From Flavobacteriales bacterium (lineage in GTDB: Bacteria > Bacteroidota > Bacteroidia > Flavobacteriales_D > Crocinitomicaceae), in assembly GCA_003331365.1 (NCBI GenBank), contig QOQC01000007.1, positions 1 to 39,578 of the forward strand: a stretch of DNA of 39,578 bases. Direction: 5' to 3'. Made by a program: the position numbers and the translations under genes. The notes under the pieces are model-generated. The model made no database searches. It worked only from the letters and a program-made list of their open reading frames with translations, and was not told the origin of the DNA. Shown here one piece after another: positions 18,092 through 27,119 of this stretch (position 1 is the first letter of the stretch; every line of letters begins with the position of its first letter).

Positions 18092-18107
18092 GTTAAAAAA
18101 GAGGCAA

Positions 18108-18965
18108 TTAAGGAATATAAAACCTCCTCAGCGCAGGACCATTATCTGAATCGATGATTAAGCTGTAAACGCCTTTAGGCAAATCTTTATGATTGAGTTC
18201 ATTGATTATTGAACTAAATTTTCCCGAATAATACTCTTTACCATCAGGGGAAATAATTTTAAAAAGTCCACCGATCAAATTCGAATTAATTTCAATGAAA
18301 AGTGTTTCGAAATTACTCCAAACGTTGATTTCGTTTGAAACTTGAGTAGGGATTGCACCCAAACCACCCACATCGACAGATTCTTCAACACTTTGATTAT
18401 ATCCATATGAATGAACAATGATTGAGTCCGAACCAGAACTGACGGATAATTCTATCCAACCATAATGAGTGTTTCCATCAGATTCAAATGAAACTCCAAG
18501 AAATGCATTATTGTCTCCTAAAAAGCTTCCATATAAATAAGGAAAGATTCCAATACCAGCATCAATAAGTAGATTAATACCTAAAGAATAGCTCGTATCC
18601 ACACCAAACTCATTGGCAACCGAAACAATTTCTCCTTCTGTAAAATTGGTCAAGGTAAAAATGCTATTGTCATTAACCCCTGCAGGTTGTCCATTTAATG
18701 CTCCGATAATGGCGCTTGCACCGACATAAGTTGATGGTTGACCTCCCAGTAAAGTATCACCACTCATCTCTTGTACCCTGAATAAAAACTCTATGGTTCC
18801 ATTATTATCCATATCAATTGTGTAGGATGATGTGGAAGCTGTAATTAGCTGATCAGGGTTTACGTCAACAATGATTTCTTGAGCATAACCAAACGTACTC
18901 AATGTAAGGAGGAATAATGCAATAATTAAGTTCAATTTATTTACAAAGGGAGCAATATATTTCAT
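18108..18965 (-). CDS. Secreted protein with T9SS-type C-terminal sorting domain
   Basis: A 285-aa exported protein of unknown function. A signal peptide spans about residues 1-29 (ending GYAQ). The central part (about 30-200) is beta-rich with acidic DxDxNG-type patterns (DMDNNGTIEF, near residue 50). The segment SFESDGNTHYGWIELSV resembles the so-called PEP-CTERM or LamG-like beta-sandwich proteins. The last 75 or so residues end in PKGVYSLII...GPALRRFYIP, fitting the type A T9SS sorting-domain pattern; the usual N-terminal PNP motif of that domain is not visible, so it is divergent. It is divergent from the lysyl-oxidase-like gene. Confidence 0.72.
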   Translation of the reverse strand: MKYIAPFVNKLNLIIALFLLTLSTFGYAQEIIVDVNPDQLITASTSSYTIDMDNNGTIEFLFRVQEMSGDTLLGGQPSTYVGASAIIGALNGQPAGVNDNSIFTLTNFTEGEIVSVANEFGVDTSYSLGINLLIDAGIGIFPYLYGSFLGDNNAFLGVSFESDGNTHYGWIELSVSSGSDSIIVHSYGYNQSVEESVDVGGLGAIPTQVSNEINVWSNFETLFIEINSNLIGGLFKIISPDGKEYYSGKFSSIINELNHKDLPKGVYSLIIDSDNGPALRRFYIP

Positions 18966-19013
18966 GTTACAAAAGTTAAAAAGTTAAAAGCATAATGTGA
19001 GATGCTATGGATA

Positions 19014-19021
19014 CAAAAATA
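19014..19021 (-). promoter_or_regulatory. Possible -7 element (TATTTTTG) for the 285-aa secreted protein
   Basis: An exact TAnnTTTG match on the minus strand, 48 nt upstream of the ATG at 18965, in the 150-bp divergent gap. No clear -33 TTG accompanies it. Confidence 0.3.
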
Positions 19022-19115
19022 AATCAATTTGTTCATAACACCATAACATGAAGTCTAAGTGAAAAAATTATGTAGAACGACTTGATTTTCGTAATTTTAA
19101 GAACAAACCTAAACT

Positions 19116-21908
19116 ATGAAATTTATACTTACACTTTTTTTGTTCCTTTTCTTCAACGGACTCGTTTTTTCTCAATGTACAACTACAAATGCTACCTCAT
19201 GTGAATGTGTAGATGGCACGAACAATTGTTTACTTTTACCTGATATAACGGCTTCGTGGCAAGGTATTGCAGACAATGGATGGACAGAATATCCTCAAAC
19301 GGGCGCCGGACAAAATTACAACAATCAAGGTCCAGATGATGGTCGACTTCGTGTCACAGGGTCAACTCCAAATATTGGTCACGGCTCTTTTACTGTCAGA
19401 GGACAAGATTCTAATGGGAATAGGGCATTTATTTGTGGTAATGATACAATATATGGTGTTGCATCTACTGGAGCATTTACCTGTCCTAACGGCGTTGACA
19501 ATCCAAAGCAAATGCTACTTCAACGAATTTACATTAAGGATGGCAATAATATGTCCTATCAGGATACATGGACAGGAAGCATGACTTATCACGAAAGTCA
19601 TGGGCATAACCATGTCGATGATTGGGCAGTTATGACGCTTCGTATTCCTACCTCCGATCCACACCCATTAAATTGGCCAATAGTTGGAGACGGCGCAAAA
19701 ATTGGTTTTTGCCTAATGGATTACGGTCAATGCGGGAGCAATACCGGGAGCACTTATTATGGTCATTGTAGAGATGATAATACGGTTTACAATGGGGGAA
19801 ATGTAATGGCAAACTCGAATTTTGCAAATTGGAACCTCGGAGGAGGTAATTACAATTGTTCTGTCGTTGAACAAGGTATTTCCTCAGGATGGACAGATGT
19901 TTACGGGAAATGGCTAGATGGGATGTGGATTAATATTCCGCCAAATACTTGCAATGGCGATTACTATATAGTTATGGAGGTTGACAAAAACAATTACTTT
20001 CAAGAAGAATACGAAGACAATAACTACACCGCTGTACCAGTAACGCTTAGTTTACAGCTTCCAGAAAACTCTGGTGCCCTTCCAACCATAAATTCCAATG
20101 AATCAAGTTATTTATGTACAGGTCAGTCAATTGTATTAACCGCCTCTGCAGGAACAGACTATTTATGGAGTACAGGTGAAACCACTCAAAGTATTAGCGT
20201 AAATCAACCAGGCTCATATGACTGTACTGTTACAAACTATTGTGGAACTGCAACCTCATTACCATATGTGGTAAATAGTGCCGCTCCTTCGCCTCCAGCC
20301 GTAACGAATGCTGAAATTTGTCCAGGGAATTCTGTCACACTAGAGGCAACTTCCACAGGTGACGTTGAATGGTTTGATGAAAATGGCACTTTGATTTCTA
20401 TAGGAAACAGCTACAATACTGGTATATTGAACAATACAACTACGTATTACGCGAGTAACACGGACGTTTATACAAATACCTTATTTGCAGAGCCACATAC
20501 AAATGGAATTGGTGGTGGAGGATATCTGACATCTACACAGGGTAATATTTTTCATGCGTATGTACCATTTACCTTAAAAAGTGCTTTGGTTTATGCATTA
20601 AATGGAGGAAATGTAACCGTTGAATTACTAGAAAGTGACGGTACCGTTCTAGAATCAACAACAGTGAATGTTCCTGCTGGTTCGAGTAGAATTCAGCTGG
20701 ATTTTGCTGTTCCTGCTGGTTACGACTATGAGCTGGTCGGAACGAATTTACCTTCAGGCGGATTATATAGGAATAATTATTCAGCGACATATCCTTATGA
20801 ATTGGATGATGTACTTTCTATTGTGGGAGCGACTTCGAGCTCTTCGTACTACTATTATTTTTATGATTGGGAAGTCATCACAGAAAATGGAACATGTACA
20901 AGTGAACAAATATCTGTTGTAGTAAGTATGGCTCCAAATCTAGATGATCCTATTGTTCAAGGAGATTTAATCTGTAATTCAGGCAGTGGAAACCTTTCTG
21001 CCACAGGAACTGGAACTTTGACATGGACGGATGGCAATGGTACTATTTTAGGTACGGGTAACTCCTTCACAACTCCTGTAATTTCACAAACGACTACTTA
21101 TTATGTACAAGCTTCTGATAATGGATGTACAAGTGACATTGTACCTATAGATGCCACAGTTCAAGTCATAAATGATCCCGTCGCTCAAGGAGACCTCATC
21201 TGTAATTCAGGCAGTGGAGACCTTACTGCCACAGGAACTGGAACTTTGACATGGACTGATGGTAATGGGAATGTTTTGGGTACGGGTAACTCTTTTGCAA
21301 CTCCTGTCATTTCACAAACAACTACTTATTACGTTCAAGCTTCTGATAATGGATGTACAAGTGCAATGATTTCCGTTGATGCAACAGTTCAAATTATTAA
21401 TAATCCTACCGTAATAGGAGATACCATTTGTAATTCAGGTATTGCAACACTTACCGCATCTAGCTCTGGAGATTTGACATGGACGGATGGAAGTGGAAAT
21501 ATATTGGGGACAGGGAACACCTTTACCACTCCTCCAATTTCAAGCACCACTACCTACTTTGTACAATGTTCTGAAAATGGGTGTACTAGCGATCTAATTT
21601 CAGTAGATGCTGTTGTTGAACCCTGTCTTGATCTTGGTGAAATATCTTTTCAAAATAGCTTAACACTTTCACCCAATCCAAATAATGGCTCTTTTGAGGT
21701 TTCATATACGATCTTAAAATCCTCCAAGGTTCAAATGGAAGTTTTTGATCAATTCGGAAATGATATTTTAAAGAAAAAATTTGATGACATGCTAGGTACA
21801 GTTAATCATCATGTTTCACTAAAAAATCTGGCTTCTGGTATTTACTCAGTGAGATTCATATATGATGGAAAGTCTCATACCAAGAGATTCATAAAAACGA
21901 ATGAATAA
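19116..21908 (+). CDS. T9SS-exported lysyl-oxidase-like protein with Ig-like repeats
   Basis: A 930-aa secreted multidomain protein. The signal peptide spans about residues 1-19. Residues about 45-312 resemble the bacterial lysyl oxidase family, a copper amine oxidase that converts peptidyl lysine to a reactive aldehyde. A His cluster (H159, H162, H164, H166, then VDDW) fits the copper site. K195 in GAKIGFCLMD and Y263 in QGISSGWTDVYG sit where lysine tyrosylquinone would form. GDYYIVMEVD...EEYEDNNYTAV matches the family C-terminus. Ig-like modules follow (about 326-453), then a beta-sandwich insert, then three 76-aa Ig-like repeats (about 614-839). The last 80 residues are a type A sorting domain (LSPNPNNGSFEV ... 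SGIYSVRFIYDG). A cell-surface protein-crosslinking role is inferred. The 3' end overlaps the next gene by 8 nt. Confidence 0.85.
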   Translation: MKFILTLFLFLFFNGLVFSQCTTTNATSCECVDGTNNCLLLPDITASWQGIADNGWTEYPQTGAGQNYNNQGPDDGRLRVTGSTPNIGHGSFTVRGQDSNGNRAFICGNDTIYGVASTGAFTCPNGVDNPKQMLLQRIYIKDGNNMSYQDTWTGSMTYHESHGHNHVDDWAVMTLRIPTSDPHPLNWPIVGDGAKIGFCLMDYGQCGSNTGSTYYGHCRDDNTVYNGGNVMANSNFANWNLGGGNYNCSVVEQGISSGWTDVYGKWLDGMWINIPPNTCNGDYYIVMEVDKNNYFQEEYEDNNYTAVPVTLSLQLPENSGALPTINSNESSYLCTGQSIVLTASAGTDYLWSTGETTQSISVNQPGSYDCTVTNYCGTATSLPYVVNSAAPSPPAVTNAEICPGNSVTLEATSTGDVEWFDENGTLISIGNSYNTGILNNTTTYYASNTDVYTNTLFAEPHTNGIGGGGYLTSTQGNIFHAYVPFTLKSALVYALNGGNVTVELLESDGTVLESTTVNVPAGSSRIQLDFAVPAGYDYELVGTNLPSGGLYRNNYSATYPYELDDVLSIVGATSSSSYYYYFYDWEVITENGTCTSEQISVVVSMAPNLDDPIVQGDLICNSGSGNLSATGTGTLTWTDGNGTILGTGNSFTTPVISQTTTYYVQASDNGCTSDIVPIDATVQVINDPVAQGDLICNSGSGDLTATGTGTLTWTDGNGNVLGTGNSFATPVISQTTTYYVQASDNGCTSAMISVDATVQIINNPTVIGDTICNSGIATLTASSSGDLTWTDGSGNILGTGNTFTTPPISSTTTYFVQCSENGCTSDLISVDAVVEPCLDLGEISFQNSLTLSPNPNNGSFEVSYTILKSSKVQMEVFDQFGNDILKKKFDDMLGTVNHHVSLKNLASGIYSVRFIYDGKSHTKRFIKTNE
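20955..21632 (+). repeat. Three tandem 228-bp Ig-like domain repeats
   Basis: Units start near 20955, 21183 and 21411, each 76 codons apart and in frame. Units 1 and 2 are very similar at DNA level, sharing long identical blocks such as ATCTGTAATTCAGGCAGTGG and GATAATGGATGTACAAGTG. Unit 3 is more diverged. This indicates recent internal duplication. Confidence 0.9.
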
Positions 21909-23127
21909 AATTTGTGTCATTTTAAGCGCCATTTACATTATAAATGTAAATTTTGGTTTACAATGTCAGGTTTTTACAACATATAATTCACAGAACTCGG
22001 GAATTCCATTTAATACCGTAAGGTGTCTAGAAAAACAAGGGAATGATTTGTGGGTAGGGACAGACGCTGGTCTGGCAAAATTTTCTAATAATACATGGGA
22101 GATATTTAACGCAAGTAATTCACCATTATTTAGCGATAATATTCGGGCTTTAAAATTAGAAGGTGATTCTGTGTTATGGATTGGTACTGTCGGAGGTGGA
22201 TTATTCTCATTTAACGGTGAGGAATGGGTAAATTTTAATGTCTCAAATTCCGGATTGCAAGACAACCTGGTTCGAGATATCAATATTGATCTACATGAAA
22301 ATATATGGCTTGCTACCACAGAAGGAATATTCATGTATGACAGAAATGAATGGCATCATTGGAACATGCAAGACAGTAATTTACTATCCAATAATATTAC
22401 CTCAATTCAAATTGGACTGAATAATGAAAAATACATTGGTACCATAAACGGTGGGATTATTTATTTTGATTCGTTAAATCATTTTACAACATATACGATT
22501 ATTAATTCAGGATTGCCAGATAATTCAGTAACTGCTATTGAAATTGACATAAACGGTTTTCCATGGTTTCTTTCTCCAGCCGCTGGATTGGTATATGACT
22601 CAGATTTTGGAGGTCCGTGGTTGAATTTTAATACTGTCAATTCTGACTTGCCCTCAAATGCTTTAAAGTGTCTACATTTTATGGGAAGTGAACTCCTTAT
22701 TGGCTCTGAGGTTGCAGGACTCATCTTTAAGAATGGAGAAACATGGAGTCACCTGAATACCATCAATTCCGACCTTCCTGATAATCATATTCTTTCTCTG
22801 GAAATTGACAACCAGAATAATATTTGGGTAGGAACATATAACGAAGGCTTGTGTAAAATAAACTTTCAAAATTCGATTTTAGAAAATCTTGACTCACAAA
22901 TGCTTTTTTATCCAAATCCCGTAAAATCGGGTAATGAAATTCATTTTCACAGAAACATATGTGGTCTCGTAAGTTTATCCAATAACTTTGGTGAAACCAT
23001 CGCAAGTCAATATATTTATAATCGCAATAGTTTCGATATTCCCGAAAAAATTCAAACTGGTATTTATGTCATTACTCTCTTGGATTCAGATCACTATGTA
23101 AAGAGTAAAATTCTTGTTACCCATTAA
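21901..23127 (+). CDS. Secreted beta-propeller (reg_prop-like) protein with T9SS sorting domain
   Basis: A 408-aa exported protein. After a signal peptide (1 to about 23) it has repeats of about 42 residues of the type NS-G/D-LP-x-N-x-(V/I)-x-x-(I/L)-x-x-x-x-x-x-x-(I/L)-W-(V/I)-G-T, e.g. LWVGTDAGLAKF and LWIGTVGGGLFSF. They match the two-component-regulator propeller family, here without any kinase. A type A T9SS sorting domain covers about the last 75 residues (LFYPNPVKSGNEIHF ... IQTGIYVITLLDSD). It overlaps the lysyl-oxidase-like gene by 8 nt and is probably co-expressed with it. The function is unknown; propellers often bind ligands or partner proteins. Its stop directly abuts the convergent meaB stop. 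Confidence 0.85.
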   Translation: MNKICVILSAIYIINVNFGLQCQVFTTYNSQNSGIPFNTVRCLEKQGNDLWVGTDAGLAKFSNNTWEIFNASNSPLFSDNIRALKLEGDSVLWIGTVGGGLFSFNGEEWVNFNVSNSGLQDNLVRDINIDLHENIWLATTEGIFMYDRNEWHHWNMQDSNLLSNNITSIQIGLNNEKYIGTINGGIIYFDSLNHFTTYTIINSGLPDNSVTAIEIDINGFPWFLSPAAGLVYDSDFGGPWLNFNTVNSDLPSNALKCLHFMGSELLIGSEVAGLIFKNGETWSHLNTINSDLPDNHILSLEIDNQNNIWVGTYNEGLCKINFQNSILENLDSQMLFYPNPVKSGNEIHFHRNICGLVSLSNNFGETIASQYIYNRNSFDIPEKIQTGIYVITLLDSDHYVKSKILVTH

Positions 23128-24168
23128 TTATTTAATTGAATCCTTATAAGCTTTATAAAGTTTATCAACTGCTGAGGTAATTGAAATGTGACCCTCTTTG
23201 ATATCCATTTCAAGCTTTTGAATGTACTGTTTTAGCTTATTATTACCTTCGATTTCAGCTAAAACCAATCCTGACAAATTACTTTTTATAAATTTAGAAT
23301 TCTGACTCAATCGATTGGTTTCGTAATAGCCATTTAACATAATTTGATTGAAATAGTTTTCAATGTTCTTCCATGCCTCTTTTAATCCTAATCCACTTAC
23401 GCTACTCGTGGCAATTACATTAGTAACCCATTTGCTAGACTTGGGTGGAAATAAATGCACTGCATTAGCGTATTCCCTTCGGGCCATTTCTGACTTTTTT
23501 TCATTACCCGAATCCGCTTTGGTAATCAGCAAAGTATCCGCAAGTTCCATTATTCCTCTTTTCATTCCTTGAAGTTCATCACCTGCACCTGCAAGCATCA
23601 ATAGAAGAAAATAGTCAACCATATCATGAACCATTGTTTCGGATTGCCCAACCCCTACTGTCTCTACAAAGATTACATCGTATCCTGCGGCCTCACAAAG
23701 CAAAAGAGCATCTCTCGAATTCCGAGCGACACCGCCTAAATTGCCCCCAGTTGCAGTTGGACGGATAAAAGCATTATCTTGCTTTGACAACCAATCCATT
23801 CTGGTTTTATCACCCAAAATACTTCCACCTGAAACATTTGAAGAAGGATCTATTGCCAGAACGGCCAACTTATGCCCCGATTCAAGTACAATTTTACCAA
23901 ATGCCTCTATAAAAGTACTTTTTCCAACACCTGGAACACCTGTGATTCCTATTCTCCATGATTTACGATTGCTTGAAATACATTTTTCTATAAGTGATCT
24001 TGCTTCAACATGGTTTTCACTGCTTTGACTTTCAATCAAGGTAATTGCCGAACTCAAAGCTTGTTTATCTCCATTTAAAATTAGAGGGTATAGCTCCTCC
24101 GCATTAAGCGAATCCAACCTTTTTTTTCTCGAGGAAATCCAATTATCTATTTTATTTTTGTCCGGCAT
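23128..24168 (-). CDS. meaB: Methylmalonyl-CoA mutase-associated GTPase MeaB (ArgK family)
   Basis: A G3E-family P-loop GTPase that protects and loads the B12-dependent methylmalonyl-CoA mutase. The 346-aa product has the Walker A motif GVPGVGKST (77-85), AIDPSS, a switch segment ETVGVGQSE and TKAD for guanine recognition. The length is typical. The mutase genes are not in the window. It lies 41 nt downstream of bshA on the same strand and may be part of that transcript. Confidence 0.95.
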   Translation of the reverse strand: MPDKNKIDNWISSRKKRLDSLNAEELYPLILNGDKQALSSAITLIESQSSENHVEARSLIEKCISSNRKSWRIGITGVPGVGKSTFIEAFGKIVLESGHKLAVLAIDPSSNVSGGSILGDKTRMDWLSKQDNAFIRPTATGGNLGGVARNSRDALLLCEAAGYDVIFVETVGVGQSETMVHDMVDYFLLLMLAGAGDELQGMKRGIMELADTLLITKADSGNEKKSEMARREYANAVHLFPPKSSKWVTNVIATSSVSGLGLKEAWKNIENYFNQIMLNGYYETNRLSQNSKFIKSNLSGLVLAEIEGNNKLKQYIQKLEMDIKEGHISITSAVDKLYKAYKDSIK

Positions 24169-24209
24169 TCAATTGAAAGAATATTAAAATAATTCTTAAA
24201 AATCTAACA

Positions 24210-25337
24210 TTAGGTTCTCTGAACTAATTTACTATAAATTTCCTCATACATTGGGAGAATACGATCCAGACTAAAGTTCTCGGCTTGTTTTTTAGCATTA
24301 TGTTTAAAGGTATGAAGATGTTCATCCTCCAAGACGTGAAGCGTATTCTCAGCCATTTCATCAATATCTCCTACATCAGATAAAAATCCTGATACACCAT
24401 TCAAATTCACCTCGGGAATCCCACCTGTATTTGAGGATATTACTGGAACTCCAACAGCCATCGCTTCTAAAGCTGCCAATCCAAAACTTTCTGTTTCCGA
24501 AGGCAACATAAAAACATCTGAAATATTCAGTACATGTGAGGTATCTCTTACTTTTCCGAGAAACAAAATATGTTCACACAAAGACAATTCACGGCAAAGC
24601 ATTTCGCAATGATATCTTTCAGGTCCATCACCTACAAAAATTAGTTTAGAAGGCCTCCTTTTGACAACCTTGGCAAATATCCTTATAACATCCTCTACTC
24701 TCTTTACCTTTCTGAAATTCGAAATATGGCATAGAATGCGCTCATTTTTATTTGCATACAGTTCGCGAACCTCTTCATTATTATTTTTTTCAGAAGATTT
24801 ATTTAATCTGATGAAATTAGGGATAACATAAATGTCATTTTTAACATCAAAATGCTTCAGTGTATCCGCCTTTAAACTTTCCGAAACCGCAGTCACCGCA
24901 TCAGACTGATTAATGCAAAATGTAATAACAGGCTCAAAAGAAGGATCTCTACCCACAAGAGTGATATCTGTTCCATGTAATGTAGTTACAAAAGGAATTG
25001 ATATACCTTGGGTTGCTAATATTTGTTTGGCCATAAATGCAGCAGAGGCATGAGGAATGGCGTAATGAACATGAATTAAATCGAGTTTCTCATATTTTAC
25101 AACATCCACCATTTTACTGGCAAGCTCAGTTTCATACGGTTGAAAATCAAAAAGAGGATAATCCGATACAGAGACCTCGTGATAAAAAACATTTTCTTTA
25201 AAACCACCAAGCCTTACTGGTTGAGAATAAGTGATGAAATGGACCATATGTCCCTTTTTTGCCAAGGCTTTCCCCAGCTCCGTAGCAACTACTCCACTAC
25301 CTCCAAAAGTAGGATATAATACAATTCCTATTCTCAT
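24210..25337 (-). CDS. bshA: N-acetyl-alpha-D-glucosaminyl L-malate synthase BshA
   Basis: A GT4 glycosyltransferase that joins UDP-GlcNAc to L-malate, the first step of bacillithiol synthesis (a low-molecular-weight thiol). The 375-aa product has the BshA N-terminus (YPTFGGSGVVATELG), SDYPLFDFQPYE, LIHVHYAIPHA, and the GT4 motif ETESFGLAALEAMAVGVPV with its E-x7-E pair. Bacillithiol in Bacteroidota is established knowledge. bshB and bshC are not here. The start overlaps the barrel-protein stop by 4 nt. Confidence 0.96.
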   Translation of the reverse strand: MRIGIVLYPTFGGSGVVATELGKALAKKGHMVHFITYSQPVRLGGFKENVFYHEVSVSDYPLFDFQPYETELASKMVDVVKYEKLDLIHVHYAIPHASAAFMAKQILATQGISIPFVTTLHGTDITLVGRDPSFEPVITFCINQSDAVTAVSESLKADTLKHFDVKNDIYVIPNFIRLNKSSEKNNNEEVRELYANKNERILCHISNFRKVKRVEDVIRIFAKVVKRRPSKLIFVGDGPERYHCEMLCRELSLCEHILFLGKVRDTSHVLNISDVFMLPSETESFGLAALEAMAVGVPVISSNTGGIPEVNLNGVSGFLSDVGDIDEMAENTLHVLEDEHLHTFKHNAKKQAENFSLDRILPMYEEIYSKLVQRT

Positions 25338-25939
25338 TTATCTTCCTTTGATTTATTTCCTAGTGGGAAGAAGAAATTAATGCGATATATAATAGGTAAA
25401 ATGCGTTGAACATTGCCTTCAGGGTCATTTATTTTAATGGCATAATTCGGTCGAAATGGACTATTATTTGCATTTATGACATCATAAAAAATACCCAAAT
25501 TAATTCTTACTTTATTATATAACTTGGAAAACCCTCCTCCAATAAATAATGTAGCTACCCATGGCTTAAATTCTTGTTGTGGACCGCCAAAATTAAAAGG
25601 CGTTTTTAATACTTCAAATTCCACTCCCCCAAAAAGAGCATCCTTATACCTTGCATGAGCAAAAACTCCACCTCCATACAAGCTTCCACTTGTTCTAGAT
25701 CCCGTAGTTAGATTTGGATCAATAAAACTCCATGTATAATGATAACGTATTGACGGACCAACTGCAAAATTCTCATTCAAAATTGCTGCATATTTAATTC
25801 CAAAACCCATAGTCCCTCCATTAGAACCTGCTCTAGCCGCAAAGATTTCTGCCCCTAGCTCAGAACCATCATATTCTGTTTGAGAATTAACATTCAATGC
25901 TAAAAAGCAAGTAAAAACGATTAAAAATATATTTTTCAT
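25334..25939 (-). CDS. Probable outer membrane beta-barrel protein
   Basis: A 201-aa exported protein with a signal peptide (1 to about 19, ending NSQ). The rest consists of alternating amphipathic beta strands rich in Gly and aromatics (GFGIKYAAILNENFAVGPSIRYHY, split here by likely turns; LFIGGGFSK). The mature chain ends in INFFFPLGN plus a short charged tail. This is the pattern of small Bacteroidota outer membrane barrels. It is the first gene before bshA with a 4-nt overlap. The function is unknown. Confidence 0.75.
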   Translation of the reverse strand: MKNIFLIVFTCFLALNVNSQTEYDGSELGAEIFAARAGSNGGTMGFGIKYAAILNENFAVGPSIRYHYTWSFIDPNLTTGSRTSGSLYGGGVFAHARYKDALFGGVEFEVLKTPFNFGGPQQEFKPWVATLFIGGGFSKLYNKVRINLGIFYDVINANNSPFRPNYAIKINDPEGNVQRILPIIYRINFFFPLGNKSKEDK

Positions 25940-25956
25940 TGTTGAATAGTTTTTTA

Positions 25957-25964
25957 CAAAGATA
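25957..25964 (-). promoter_or_regulatory. -7 element (TATCTTTG) for the barrel-bshA operon
   Basis: An exact TAnnTTTG match on the minus strand, 17 nt before the ATG at 25939. It is a mirror of the element for folD in the same 77-bp gap. Confidence 0.45.
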
Positions 25965-25997
25965 CGACGAAATCTACTTTTGAAATAGAAGGCTTAC

Positions 25998-26005
25998 TAT
26001 CTTTG
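25998..26005 (+). promoter_or_regulatory. -7 element (TATCTTTG) for folD
   Basis: An exact TAnnTTTG match, 11 nt before the folD ATG. A TTTTG ending at 25982 lies 15 nt upstream, slightly short of the usual -33 spacing. Confidence 0.5.
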
Positions 26006-26016
26006 TTAAAAAAGGT

Positions 26017-26895
26017 ATGCAGAGACTTAACGGAAAAGCAACAGCAGAGGAAATTCGATCAGAGCTAAAAGCGGCTGTAAGTGTTAGAAAACAGAAAGGG
26101 GCGAAAATCCCTCACTTAGCTGCCGTCCTCGTTGGAAATGACGGTGGCTCGATGTCCTATGTGAGTGCTAAAGTGAAAGCATGCGATGAAATTGGATTTG
26201 AGAGCTCGTTGATTCGATTTGAAGATAACGTGAGTGAAGAAGAACTCTTAAGCAAGGTCGAGGAGCTCAATCAAAATGAAGAAATTGATGGATTTATTGT
26301 TCAGCTTCCATTACCTAAGCACATCAATGAAACAAAGATAACTGACCACATTAGCCCAAATAAAGATGTTGATGGATTTCATCCTATGAATTTAGGAAAT
26401 ATGCTTTTAAACTTACCCGGATTTTTACCAGCAACTCCTGCTGGTATAATGGAGTTACTGAAAAGAAATCAAATTGAAACCTCGGGGAAACATTGTGTTG
26501 TTTTAGGCAGAAGCAATATCGTTGGAACTCCACTAAGTATTATGCTGAGTCGAAATTCAAACCCAGGGAATTGTACGGTGACGCTTGCTCACTCACGTAC
26601 GCAAAACTTAAAAGAATTATGTCTTCAAGCGGATATACTTGTTGCCGCCATAGGTAAGCCTGAATTTGTAACAGCGGAAATGGTAAAAGAAGGAGCTGTA
26701 GTTGTTGATGTGGGAACTACTCGTGTCGATGACTCATCACGAGAGAGAGGATGGCGACTGGTTGGAGACGTTAGCTTTCAAGAAGTCGCTCCAAAAACAA
26801 GTTATATCACACCTGTTCCTGGAGGCGTAGGTCCTATGACAATTGCCTCATTGATGATGAATACGCTAAAAGCAATGGAGCTGAATGGAAAATAA
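26017..26895 (+). CDS. folD: Methylenetetrahydrofolate dehydrogenase/cyclohydrolase FolD
   Basis: A cytosolic bifunctional enzyme interconverting 5,10-methylene-, methenyl- and 10-formyl-THF, supplying C1 units and NADPH. The 292-aa product has [15 protein letters not shown] with Y48 and catalytic K52, [17 protein letters not shown], the Rossmann motif GRSNIVGTP and the C-terminal [10 protein letters not shown]. The length is standard. It overlaps the downstream S4 protein gene by 11 nt. It is divergent from the bshA operon. Confidence 0.97.
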   Translation: MQRLNGKATAEEIRSELKAAVSVRKQKGAKIPHLAAVLVGNDGGSMSYVSAKVKACDEIGFESSLIRFEDNVSEEELLSKVEELNQNEEIDGFIVQLPLPKHINETKITDHISPNKDVDGFHPMNLGNMLLNLPGFLPATPAGIMELLKRNQIETSGKHCVVLGRSNIVGTPLSIMLSRNSNPGNCTVTLAHSRTQNLKELCLQADILVAAIGKPEFVTAEMVKEGAVVVDVGTTRVDDSSRERGWRLVGDVSFQEVAPKTSYITPVPGGVGPMTIASLMMNTLKAMELNGK

Positions 26896-27100
26896 AACCG
26901 TTTTCAAAGTTGAAGGAGAATATATTGAACTTATGGCACTCTTAAAGGCCGTTGGTATTGCTCAAACTGGCGGCCACGCAAAGATGATCGTTGACGAAGG
27001 AAATATTATAAGAAATGGTGAAGTGGAGCTTCGAAGACGAGCCAAATGTAGAAAAGGGGATGAAATTCATATCAATCATGATATACTTACCTTAATTTGA
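26885..27100 (+). CDS. Small S4-domain RNA-binding protein (YbcJ-like)
   Basis: A 71-aa protein that is almost entirely one S4 domain: [16 protein letters not shown] helix, then [33 protein letters not shown]. This matches the small YbcJ/YaaA family of putative RNA-binding proteins. The RNA target is unknown. Translation probably couples to folD through the 11-nt overlap. This is a real short gene with a conserved motif, not a shadow frame. Confidence 0.9.
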   Translation: MENKTVFKVEGEYIELMALLKAVGIAQTGGHAKMIVDEGNIIRNGEVELRRRAKCRKGDEIHINHDILTLI

Positions 27101-27119
27101 AATAAACTGATTAAGTAAT

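Noticed and set aside
17972-18107. CIRCE heat-shock operator before dnaK
   Set aside because: No TTAGCACTC-N9-GAGTGCTAA match; only unrelated TGTC/GACA repeats are present.
25940-26016. Possible folate riboswitch before folD
   Set aside because: The gap is only 77 bp, already occupied by two promoter-like elements, and shows no conserved aptamer structure.
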